This document shows, in pieces, positions 1-7,427 of a DNA stretch of 10,288 nt (positions within the stretch are counted from its first letter, which is position 1; each line of letters opens with the position of its first letter). The notes below the pieces were generated by a model. It was not told the origin of the DNA. It saw only the letters and a list, made by a program, of their open reading frames with translations, and did not search any database. Position numbers and translations under genes: made by a program. The stretch spans positions 1 through 10,288 of the forward strand of contig CABVCJ010000063.1 in the NCBI GenBank assembly GCA_902496845.1, read 5' to 3'. The stretch comes from an uncultured Collinsella sp. (lineage in GTDB: Bacteria; Actinomycetota; Coriobacteriia; Coriobacteriales; Coriobacteriaceae).

Positions 1-60
1 GTAGTCCGGCCCTCCCGGCCCGCTTCGGGTCGTCGCGTGCTCGTTACTGAAAAGCTGATT
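1..60 (+). other. Unresolved 3' end of an upstream unit
   Basis: These bases lie before a strong terminator and should be the tail of an upstream transcript. One reading frame (from base 3) runs to a TGA at 48-50 and could be the last 15 codons of a protein. It ends in Arg-Ala-Arg-Tyr, which I do not recognise. A short hairpin (GGCCCG/CGGGTC around 19-33) is also present, so the end of a structured RNA is possible. The piece is too short to decide. Confidence 0.25.
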
Positions 61-70
61 AGAAGTTTGT

Positions 71-99
71 GTGCCGCCCCTTTTGGGGCGGCACTTTTT
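71..99 (+). terminator. Strong rho-independent terminator
   Basis: A perfect 10-bp GC-rich stem (GTGCCGCCCC pairing with GGGGCGGCAC) closes a TTTT loop and is followed directly by five T residues (95-99). This is a canonical intrinsic terminator on the + strand. It ends transcription coming from the left edge and insulates the small membrane-protein gene at 353. The opposite strand has no T run after the stem, so it is not obviously bidirectional. Confidence 0.93.
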
Positions 100-352
100 G
101 TGTGGGGTCTCTGTCTTCACAATTTCCGTCAAGCTTTTGGTCAGCTTTTGGTTAGTTGGCGGGTCGGCGGAAGGGCAAAAGATCATTCGATAAAAAAGCT
201 CAGAGAAAGTGCTGGTAGGGGAGTTGTTGAGGTTTTCGACAGCTTTCTGACCAAAGAATCTTTGCAGCTATTGCTACGGATTGCGTTGCCGTGGCCTTGG
301 CGGTGCGGGATGCTGGGCGTAAGCGTCGAATGCTCCGATTTTGGAGGCCAGC
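100..352. other. Gene-free leader region with an 11-bp-spaced direct repeat
   Basis: About 250 bases without a convincing gene. Reading frames through it either run across the terminator or lack a ribosome binding site. The region is AT-richer than its surroundings. It contains a tandem repeat, AGCTTTTGGT at 132-141 and again at 143-152, one helical turn apart, which could be a regulator binding site. I found no well-spaced -35/-10 pair, although a promoter for the gene at 353 should lie here. Confidence 0.4.
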
Positions 353-775
353 ATGGACCTGTTTCTTGAGACTCCGCAGCAACAAGCTGAGCGCATGTTG
401 CGCCAGCAGCAACGGCTTATGGAGATGCAAATGCAAGGGGCGGCCGTCCAGCCTCCTGCGCAAAATGCCACGCCTGCGGTTTCGCCTGCGGGCGGATCGG
501 CGCCAGAGAACTATTCCGTACAACAAGATTCATATGCGCAGGAGCTTGCGTTTGACAAGCGCCGCACACGTCACCGCCGCGTGGGCCAGCGCCTGCGCAC
601 ATTAGCGATGATCGTGCTCATTCCGTTAGGACTTGCGGCGATTTTCTTGGTCTCGTATGCACTCACCTGCATCCTCAACGGTGCCTCGCCCAGCGAAGTG
701 CTCCAACATCTGTCAGCCCTCGGCCAGCGCCTAGGCGATGTCGCAACAACCATCCGCGCCGGCTGGGAGAGTTAG
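353..775 (+). CDS. Small single-pass membrane protein, function unknown
   Basis: A 140-residue protein. The ATG at 353 is chosen because GGAGG (343-347) sits six bases upstream; an in-frame TTG at 341 would overlap that site. Residues about 5-30 are Gln/Met/Glu-rich and probably helical (a run of glutamines and the motif ERMLRQQQRLMEMQMQ). A Pro/Ala/Gly-rich linker follows, then a basic patch (FDKRRTRHRRVGQRLR). Next is one strong membrane segment (roughly TLAMIVLIPLGLAAIFLVSY), and the last 35 residues form a short tail. By the positive-inside rule the N-terminal part should be cytoplasmic. I recognise no domain. It stands alone between a terminator and the unrelated AT-rich module. The membrane segment, Shine-Dalgarno site and GC-rich codon use make it a believable gene; its function is not known. 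Confidence 0.75.
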   Translation: MDLFLETPQQQAERMLRQQQRLMEMQMQGAAVQPPAQNATPAVSPAGGSAPENYSVQQDSYAQELAFDKRRTRHRRVGQRLRTLAMIVLIPLGLAAIFLVSYALTCILNGASPSEVLQHLSALGQRLGDVATTIRAGWES

Positions 776-865
776 CGTTTGTCACATTAGGACTTCTAGG
801 GTGTACGAATTATCGCCGCGAGCAGAATTCTTGCATCCTGTGGGTCCTGTCGTGCGACTGAATAG

Positions 866-886
866 TATTATTGAAGATAAATAATA
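866..886. promoter_or_regulatory. AT-rich inverted repeat, candidate operator/-10 region of the NTase-HTH module
   Basis: TATTATT (866-872) and AATAATA (880-886) are exact inverted repeats with a 7-base spacer, 13 bases before the ATG at 899. The left arm contains -10-like hexamers (TAGTAT 863-868, TATTAT 866-871). No good -35 lies at 17 bases; the TTGCAT at 831 is too far away. Because the downstream operon encodes an HTH protein, autoregulation at this site is a reasonable inference. Part of the symmetry could simply reflect low sequence complexity. Confidence 0.4.
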
Positions 887-898
887 ATAGGATTTGCT

Positions 899-1429
899 AT
901 GTATAAGCAGGATTTAGAGCAGACTCTTTTGGGCATTGACGAAGAGGCGGAGCTGGAAATAGGTCCAAGAGACGACAGGCCGAGCGTTGTATTGGTGGGA
1001 GGAAGCGCCTTCATGCTAAACGATGTGACGAATCGGTCGGTTACACATGACATTGATGTGTTTGAGGTAGACAGGTGCCTCCGCGAGATCATAGCTCGAT
1101 ACCCCGAGGTGAATGGTATGGCGGTGGCATATTGTAATCAGATGCCATTCAATTACGAAGATCGTTTGATTCCCTTGAAGATTGGGGCGCGTTTTATCAG
1201 GTACTTTACGCCATCTTTGGAGGACCTGGCGGTGATGAAGCTTTATGCCTATCGTCCGAACGACATCGTCGATCTTCATAGTCAGGCATTCGTCGACCGA
1301 CTTGATTGGGATCTGCTCGAGCGGCTTATATTCGATGAAGGAGAGGCGTTGGCCTCGTCGCCTTCGGAGCGAAGCTATCAAGAGATGGTCTGTGCATACA
1401 GGCAATACAAAAAGGAGGTGCTCGGTTGA
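899..1429 (+). CDS. DUF6036/AbiEii-like nucleotidyltransferase, probable toxin of a two-gene module
   Basis: A 176-residue protein with the signature of the DNA polymerase beta-type nucleotidyltransferase superfamily. The GGS motif is at residues 34-36 (VLVGGSAF). It is followed at the expected distance by the paired acidic motif DIDV (D51, D53), which would bind the metal and nucleotide. Further on, the family-typical block PSLEDLAVMKLYAYRPNDIVDL (105-126) has conserved-looking K114, R119, D122 and D125. This layout matches DUF6036/AbiEii-like proteins. Characterised relatives (AbiEii, MenT) are toxins; MenT adds nucleotides to tRNA 3' ends. The start is ATG 899 with a weak Shine-Dalgarno site (AGGA near 889-892). 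The stop overlaps the start of the HTH gene by 4 bases. Codon use is AT-richer than in neighbours (AGA, AGG and ATA occur), suggesting transfer. The superfamily call is solid; the toxin role is inferred from relatives and context. Confidence 0.82.
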   Translation: MYKQDLEQTLLGIDEEAELEIGPRDDRPSVVLVGGSAFMLNDVTNRSVTHDIDVFEVDRCLREIIARYPEVNGMAVAYCNQMPFNYEDRLIPLKIGARFIRYFTPSLEDLAVMKLYAYRPNDIVDLHSQAFVDRLDWDLLERLIFDEGEALASSPSERSYQEMVCAYRQYKKEVLG

Positions 1430-1989
1430 ATCTGACCTTTGAGGGATTCTTAAAAGGCTATTGCCGAGAGCTATCCGGACAGCAGTCGCTGAGTTTTAGA
1501 AAACTGGTTGAGCAGGCGACGACGGTTGCACCGCGCGTGGCGGAGCCTCTGTTTTTGCTCGCTTTGGCGCAAGGAAAAGCCGAATACGTTCTGGGTTTAT
1601 CCGAGGGTTCGTGGATGGAAGAGGATTACCGAGGCGTTTTGTCCTTGTACGATCAAGCGGGTGGCATGGCGTCTCTATGTGCCAAAAGTGAGCTCCCCAA
1701 CCGTTATGCCAACGTTTGGCGTGCGTATAGAGCGGTGAAGGAAAAGCCAGTGGCGGACAGAAGGATCAACGCCCTGATGCGAAAAAGAACATTGGGAGCG
1801 CTAGGGGAATCGGGCGTAACGCGCTACGGTCTCTGCCGCGATTTGAATCTGAATAAGGGAAACGTGTACGCATACTTAGCCGGCGATGACTCAAAGGTGA
1901 GCAGGGAGACGGCGCGTCGCATTATGGAATATGCGGAAGAGAGAAGCTCCCAAGAAGGGGCCGGGCGCTCGGTGCGTGTGGCGGGGTAA
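1426..1989 (+). CDS. Helix-turn-helix protein paired with the nucleotidyltransferase, probable antitoxin/regulator
   Basis: A 187-residue protein starting at TTG 1426. The start is set by a strong Shine-Dalgarno site (AGGAGGTG, 1413-1420) five bases upstream, and it overlaps the previous stop by 4 bases (TTGA), so translation is probably coupled. The first ~115 residues are helical with no recognised domain. The C-terminal part (about 131-170) reads as a helix-turn-helix: VTRYGLCRDLNLNKGNVYAY, then YLAGD and VSRETARRIMEY, resembling Xre-type repressors. A tight pair of an NTase gene and a DNA-binding protein is the arrangement of AbiE/MenAT-type systems, but there the antitoxin gene usually comes first; here it is second. 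Neutralisation of the NTase and autoregulation at 866-886 are inferences. The protein could instead be only a transcriptional regulator. There is no clear terminator after the stop. Confidence 0.75.
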   Translation: MNLTFEGFLKGYCRELSGQQSLSFRKLVEQATTVAPRVAEPLFLLALAQGKAEYVLGLSEGSWMEEDYRGVLSLYDQAGGMASLCAKSELPNRYANVWRAYRAVKEKPVADRRINALMRKRTLGALGESGVTRYGLCRDLNLNKGNVYAYLAGDDSKVSRETARRIMEYAEERSSQEGAGRSVRVAG

Positions 1990-2040
1990 GATTGATCGAG
2001 GTTTTGATTGATAATCGATTGGGTTTGTTGGGCGGAGTCT

Positions 2041-3396
2041 ATGTCTGCTATTGATATCGTGCTTGCTGTGACCGCCTTGGTGGCGGCGGGGGTTGCTGTG
2101 GCTTGTGCCCTGCAGCTCAAGGGCCTTCGCGCCGAGCTGCGGGAGCGCGGCGATAGCGGGGCAGAGATGCTGGCTGCGCTCGAGCAGGCCAACAGCACGC
2201 TCGATGCCCTCAACGTCGCGCTGGCAGAAACCCGCCGCACGGCAAACGCCATCGCGCAGCAGCAGACGACCGACGCCGCCGTGGAGCAGCAACGCTACCT
2301 GACCATTGCGCGCGAGTTCTCGCAGGCCGGCGACCGCATGGATGACCTGCGCCGCGAGACGGCCCAACAGCTCGGCGCCAACCGCGAGGGCATCGAGCAC
2401 CGCCTGGACAAGGTGCGTGAGACGGTCGATGCCCAGCTGGGCGCCATCCGCAAGGACAACAACGTGCAGCTCGATCAGATGCGCGCGACGGTGGACGAGA
2501 AACTCTCCCGTACGCTCAACGATCGCCTGTCTGCATTGTTTAAGCAGGTGAGCGACCAGCTCGAGGCCGTGTACAAGGGCCTGGGCGATATGCAATCTAT
2601 CGCCACCGGCGTGGGCGACCTTAAGCGCGTGCTGGGCAATGTGAAGGCGCGTGGCATTTTGGGCGAGGTGCAGCTGGGCGCAATCCTGGCGGACATCCTT
2701 ACGCCCGACCAGTATCTGGAAAACGTTGCCACCAAGCCCGGCGCCTCGGAGCGCGTTGAGTTTGCTGTCAAGCTGCCGGTGGACGAGGGTGATCCCGTGC
2801 TGCTGCCGATCGACTCCAAATTCCCGGGCGATGCGTACGAGCATCTGCTCGACGCCCAGGAGTCGGGTGACGCTGAGGCCGTCGCCGCAGCGCGCAAGAC
2901 GCTCGATATGATGGTGAAGCGCGAGGCAAAGGACATCTGCGAAAAGTATCTGAGCGTGCCTGCGACGACCAACTTTGGCATTATGTTCGTTCCGTTTGAG
3001 GGGCTGTACGCCGAGGTCGTCAGCCGCCCCGGGCTTATCGAGACCCTGGGCCGCGACTATCACGTCAACGTTGCCGGCCCCAGCACCATGGCGGCCATCC
3101 TCAACAGCCTGCAGATGAGCTACCAGACGTTTAGGCTGCAAAAACGCACCGATGACGTGCTGCGCGTGCTTTCCGCCGTCAAGGCTGAGCTGCCGCGCTA
3201 TCAGGCGGCGCTACGCCGCGCCCAACAGCAGATCGAGACTGCGGGCAAGACGGTCGAGGGCATTATCACCACGCGCACCAACGTTATGGAGCGCAAGCTC
3301 AAGGACATCGATGCGCTGGAGGATGCCGAGGAGGCCGACGCGATTCTGGGCTTGGAGTCCGCAGGCTTACTCGCGGGCCAGGAAGACGAGGGCTAG
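2041..3396 (+). CDS. rmuC: DNA recombination protein RmuC
   Basis: A 451-residue protein with the full RmuC plan. An N-terminal membrane anchor (residues about 4-25, IDIVLAVTALVAAGVAVACA) is followed by a long coiled coil to about residue 180, rich in Glu, Gln, Arg and Ala heptads. The nuclease-like RmuC domain comes next. Recognisable motifs are LKRVLGNVKARGILGEVQLG, LPIDSKFP (from residue 255), NFGIMFVPFEGLYAEV and VAGPSTMAAILNSLQMSYQT. RmuC proteins limit DNA inversions at short inverted repeats and carry a restriction-endonuclease-like fold; the exact chemistry is not established. ATG 2041 is preferred (GGCGGAG at 2031-2037, spacing short) over a TTG at 2008 because it places the membrane anchor at the N-terminus. 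It begins 51 bases after the HTH gene, and GC-rich codon use returns here, marking the edge of the AT-rich insert. Confidence 0.95.
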   Translation: MSAIDIVLAVTALVAAGVAVACALQLKGLRAELRERGDSGAEMLAALEQANSTLDALNVALAETRRTANAIAQQQTTDAAVEQQRYLTIAREFSQAGDRMDDLRRETAQQLGANREGIEHRLDKVRETVDAQLGAIRKDNNVQLDQMRATVDEKLSRTLNDRLSALFKQVSDQLEAVYKGLGDMQSIATGVGDLKRVLGNVKARGILGEVQLGAILADILTPDQYLENVATKPGASERVEFAVKLPVDEGDPVLLPIDSKFPGDAYEHLLDAQESGDAEAVAAARKTLDMMVKREAKDICEKYLSVPATTNFGIMFVPFEGLYAEVVSRPGLIETLGRDYHVNVAGPSTMAAILNSLQMSYQTFRLQKRTDDVLRVLSAVKAELPRYQAALRRAQQQIETAGKTVEGIITTRTNVMERKLKDIDALEDAEEADAILGLESAGLLAGQEDEG

Positions 3397-3423
3397 CCGC
3401 AACGGACGGCGGGGCGTCGGCGC

Positions 3424-3446
3424 AAGCGCGAGGCGCGGGCGCTTTT
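3424..3446 (+). terminator. Probable intrinsic terminator after rmuC
   Basis: AAGCGC (3424-3429) pairs with GCGCTT (3439-3444) around a 9-base GC-rich loop, and the T run 3443-3446 overlaps the stem end. It sits 28 bases after the rmuC stop and before the exporter's probable promoter, where a terminator is expected. The short stem and run of only four T residues make it moderate in strength. Confidence 0.5.
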
Positions 3447-3473
3447 CGCATCGTGCTTGCCTGAAGTGCGCTT

Positions 3474-3479
3474 TAGTAT
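3474..3479 (+). promoter_or_regulatory. Possible -10 element for the ABC exporter gene
   Basis: TAGTAT lies 42 bases before the exporter start codon, just after the probable rmuC terminator. It resembles TAGCAT at 7393 and TACCAT at 9033, which sit in similar positions before other genes, each followed by G. No -35 hexamer is found at the usual 16-18 bases; TTGCCT at 3457 is only 11 bases away. The call rests on position and the shared pattern. Confidence 0.35.
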
Positions 3480-3521
3480 GCAACAATGGCGTTTCGCCCT
3501 ATCAGACGTGAAAGGAAGCCC

Positions 3522-5324
<1,803 letters not shown>

Positions 5325-5387
5325 AGACCCCATACGTGGGACAATCGTGCCCATAGGTTTGTTATGCCGCTGAGCCGAGGAGTCGTT

Positions 5388-6053
5388 ATGCCACGCGAGA
5401 CCAATGCCGCCAAACGCGAACGCGCCATCGAGGTGTGCGAGCGCCTTAACCGTCGCTATGGCCCGGTCGAGTGCTTCTTGGACCACGAGAATCCATTTAG
5501 GCTGCTCATCGCGGTACTGCTCTCGGCTCAGACGACCGACGCGCAGGTCAACAAGGTGACGCCCCAACTGTTTGCCCAGTGGCCCACGCCCGAGGCCATG
5601 GCCGGGGCAAGTGTGACCGACGTGGCGGACACCATTAAGTCACTCGGCTTTTATAAGAGTAAGGCCAAGCATGCCGTGGAGGCCGCGCAGATGATCGTTG
5701 CCGACTACGGCGGCGAGGTACCGGCCGACATGAAGGAGCTTGTAAAGCTGCCGGGCGTGGGGCGCAAGACAGCGAACATCGTGCTCAACGTGGGGTACGG
5801 CATCGTGGAAGGCATCGCGGTGGATACGCACGTCAACCGCATCGCGCACCGCCTGATGCTGAGTCCCAAGACGCACGCCAAAGAGCCGCTCAAGACCGAG
5901 CAGGATCTGCTCAAGATCTTGCCGCACGAGTATTGGGAGTCGGTCAACCACCAGTGGATTACCTTTGGCCGCGAGATCTGCGACGCCCGCAAACCTAAGT
6001 GCGACGAGTGCCCACTGGCAGACCTTTGCCCCAGCGTGCGCGTGACGGGGTAG
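5388..6053 (+). CDS. nth: Endonuclease III (DNA glycosylase/AP lyase)
   Basis: A 221-residue protein, close to the family's usual ~211. It removes oxidised pyrimidines from DNA and cleaves the abasic site in base excision repair. The helix-hairpin-helix motif LPGVGRKTA (121-129) carries the catalytic lysine K127, and VDTHV contains the catalytic aspartate D146. Four cysteines, C198, C205, C208 and C214, have the exact C-x6-C-x2-C-x5-C spacing that holds the [4Fe-4S] cluster. The conserved LLSAQTTDAQVN segment is at 44-55. ATG 5388 is chosen because GAGGAG (5377-5382) precedes it by five bases; ATG 5364 in the same frame has no ribosome binding site and would add eight non-conserved residues. 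It lies 63 bases after the ABC exporter. All catalytic and cluster residues are intact. Confidence 0.97.
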   Translation: MPRETNAAKRERAIEVCERLNRRYGPVECFLDHENPFRLLIAVLLSAQTTDAQVNKVTPQLFAQWPTPEAMAGASVTDVADTIKSLGFYKSKAKHAVEAAQMIVADYGGEVPADMKELVKLPGVGRKTANIVLNVGYGIVEGIAVDTHVNRIAHRLMLSPKTHAKEPLKTEQDLLKILPHEYWESVNHQWITFGREICDARKPKCDECPLADLCPSVRVTG

Positions 6054-6056
6054 GGC

Positions 6057-6073
6057 CCGGCACGTTTTGCCGG
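6057..6073 (+). terminator. Hairpin after nth, weak or factor-assisted terminator
   Basis: CCGGCA (6057-6062) pairs with TGCCGG (6068-6073) around a 5-base loop, four bases after the nth stop. No T run follows, so it is not a full intrinsic terminator. It may stabilise the 3' end or slow the polymerase. Confidence 0.35.
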
Positions 6074-6093
6074 CGTCCGAAGGCTGTGGCCAA

Positions 6094-6133
6094 TGTTGCG
6101 CAACACATTTGGGTCGCGAGGGCTCAATATGAT
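6094..6133 (+). promoter_or_regulatory. Palindrome plus -10-like box upstream of the zinc-ribbon gene
   Basis: A perfect 12-bp palindrome, TGTTGCGCAACA, spans 6094-6105. A good -10-like hexamer, TATGAT, is at 6128-6133, 38 bases before the start codon. The usual -35 position (about 6105-6110) borders the palindrome but does not match TTGACA. This is the arrangement of an activator or repressor site beside a weak -35. The regulator is unknown. Confidence 0.35.
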
Positions 6134-6171
6134 GACGGCAGATGCCGTTTGTTGTAAGGGGATGCCCGAAT

Positions 6172-7218
6172 ATGTTTTGCACCAAGTGTGGCTCCGAGAT
6201 GCCCGACGGAACCGATTTTTGCACGAACTGCGGGGCACGCATGGGCGCTGCCTCTCCGGCGGCCGCGCCTGCTGAGCCCGCACCGATGCCGGCGGCAGGG
6301 ATGCCTTCCGTGCAGAAGAAGTCACATAAGCGCGCGGTGATTGTCGGCATGTGCGTGGTAGGCGTGCTCGTTGCCGGCGGTGCCGCTCTGGCGCTGACTG
6401 GCGTGCTGGGTCCGCTTGGGCAGGGTGGCTCATCGCAGATTACGGTGCTTGGGTCCGACGAGGGTTCGGCCGAGCACAAGGACAAGGGAAGCGCCAAGGA
6501 GAAGCCTGCCGCCGACGAGGATGAGGCGGATGAGCCCGAGCAGACCGACAGCAGCGTAAAGGTCGACCTCAACGACCAGGCAACTTATGCCGCGGCGAAC
6601 CTGTTCCTGTCGAACTTTACGGAGGAGCACTTCGATCGGGACTGGTATCAGGCGGGCGGCTTCGATTCGACTGACGGACTTTCTGATGACGAGAAATACA
6701 AGCTGGTCAAGTTTATCTGGTGCCATTTTATTGACAACGCGCCGTATCGAATCGAGAAAGGCGACTATGACAACGGTCACTATCAGCGCATGGCGACCGA
6801 TGTGATCAATAGGGAACTCAATCGCCTGACGGGTCTGACGCTCTCGGATGCTGACATGACCTTTGATAAAGGGTCGGGTGGGCAGATGCTTGCCGATTCG
6901 GCCGAAGCGCATGACGGGTACTTGTATCTGAAGCAGGAATACGGCCAGGGAAATTACAACCCATCGTGTGCCATCGTTACGGGCGCGACTGACCTTGGCG
7001 ACAACATCTACGAGCTCACCTATGAGGTTTACAGTGCTGGCGGTGCGTTACTTCCTTCCGACATCCCCGAGAGCACCTACGGCCTGCCAAAGGACCAGTT
7101 CATCGCTGCAATTCAAGCGGATGCATCCAGGGGCCGTACCGAAACTTGCACGGTCCGTGTCGCGCAGGGTGACGGCGCCCCGACCTTCACACTGCTTAAA
7201 ATGGGCGTCTACGATTAG
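6172..7218 (+). CDS. Zinc-ribbon, membrane-anchored protein with extracytoplasmic domain
   Basis: A 348-residue protein. It opens with a zinc ribbon: C3, C6, C17 and C20 in MFCTKCGSEMPDGTDFCTNC, the usual extreme N-terminus of this class. That supports ATG 6172 (AAGGGG at 6156-6161) over the upstream in-frame ATG at 6142. A Pro/Ala linker and basic patch (KKSHKR) precede one membrane helix (about 55-77). A charged, low-complexity linker rich in Glu, Asp and Lys follows (about 92-130). The remaining ~215 residues should lie outside the membrane and begin with a pattern seen in such proteins, AAANLFLSNFTEEHFD. The function is unknown; related architectures are often described as envelope or signalling proteins. 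The ribbon would face the cytoplasm and the C-terminal domain the outside. It has its own promoter-like region and a strong terminator, so it is probably monocistronic. Confidence 0.85.
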   Translation: MFCTKCGSEMPDGTDFCTNCGARMGAASPAAAPAEPAPMPAAGMPSVQKKSHKRAVIVGMCVVGVLVAGGAALALTGVLGPLGQGGSSQITVLGSDEGSAEHKDKGSAKEKPAADEDEADEPEQTDSSVKVDLNDQATYAAANLFLSNFTEEHFDRDWYQAGGFDSTDGLSDDEKYKLVKFIWCHFIDNAPYRIEKGDYDNGHYQRMATDVINRELNRLTGLTLSDADMTFDKGSGGQMLADSAEAHDGYLYLKQEYGQGNYNPSCAIVTGATDLGDNIYELTYEVYSAGGALLPSDIPESTYGLPKDQFIAAIQADASRGRTETCTVRVAQGDGAPTFTLLKMGVYD

Positions 7219-7242
7219 ACTCGGCGTATAGCTCACTCTGAT

Positions 7243-7277
7243 AACGCCAGGCGACTCGTCCGTCTGGCGTTTTTGTT
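7243..7277 (+). terminator. Strong rho-independent terminator after the zinc-ribbon gene
   Basis: An 11-bp stem (AACGCCAGGCG 7243-7253 with CGTCTGGCGTT 7261-7271, one G-T wobble) closes a 7-base loop. The T run 7270-7274 and further T residues follow. It begins 25 bases after the zinc-ribbon stop codon. The right arm from 7263 onward belongs to the 45-bp sequence repeated at 8975. Confidence 0.9.
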
Positions 7278-7307
7278 GCGGGGCTGGGCATGCGCTTGAG
7301 CTGGAGT
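7263..7307 (+). repeat. 45-bp direct repeat, copy 1
   Basis: This copy is identical over 45 bases to 8975-9019. It starts with TCTGGCGTTTTTG inside the terminator's right arm and ends with TTGAGCTGGAGT. The bases on either side differ (G and A here; A and C in copy 2), so the edges are sharp. The two copies bracket the glutathionylspermidine-synthase-like gene, their starts 1712 bases apart. The remaining sequence up to 7427 holds only the -10-like TAGCAT; I see no gene in it. Confidence 0.95.
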
Positions 7308-7392
7308 ATTTGTCGCCTCCTGCCGCCTCATGCAAAAATGTGTTGCTAATTTAGAAGCCTATTCAAGCGCGCCGAAGTCGTGCGTGCTGGCG

Positions 7393-7398
7393 TAGCAT
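7393..7398 (+). promoter_or_regulatory. Possible -10 element for the glutathionylspermidine-synthase-like gene
   Basis: TAGCAT lies 29 bases before the GTG start and is followed by GAGCAA, resembling TACCATGACAA at 9033. No convincing -35 is at the normal distance. Its position would give a leader of about 20 bases carrying the Shine-Dalgarno site. Confidence 0.35.
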
Positions 7399-7427
7399 GA
7401 GCAAAAAATCAAGCAATGGAGGGCAAC

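Noticed and set aside
37..369. A 110-codon open frame on the + strand
   Set aside because: It reads straight through the strong terminator at 71-99, has no Shine-Dalgarno site, has no recognisable domain, and overlaps the start of the better-supported gene at 353.
776..2040. Attachment-site repeats flanking the AT-rich NTase-HTH module
   Set aside because: I compared both edges and found no shared direct repeat, integrase or transposase. How the module entered remains unknown.
1891..3141. A 416-codon open frame on the - strand
   Set aside because: It is antisense to rmuC, with His/Leu/Ala/Val-rich shadow composition and no domain.
5328..5341. CCCA-TACG-TGGG hairpin between the ABC exporter and nth as a terminator
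   Set aside because: The stem is only 4 bp and no T run follows.
5640..6572. A 310-codon open frame on the - strand
   Set aside because: It spans the antisense of nth, the intergenic gap and part of the zinc-ribbon gene. It has Ser/Pro/Ala-rich composition and no family match.
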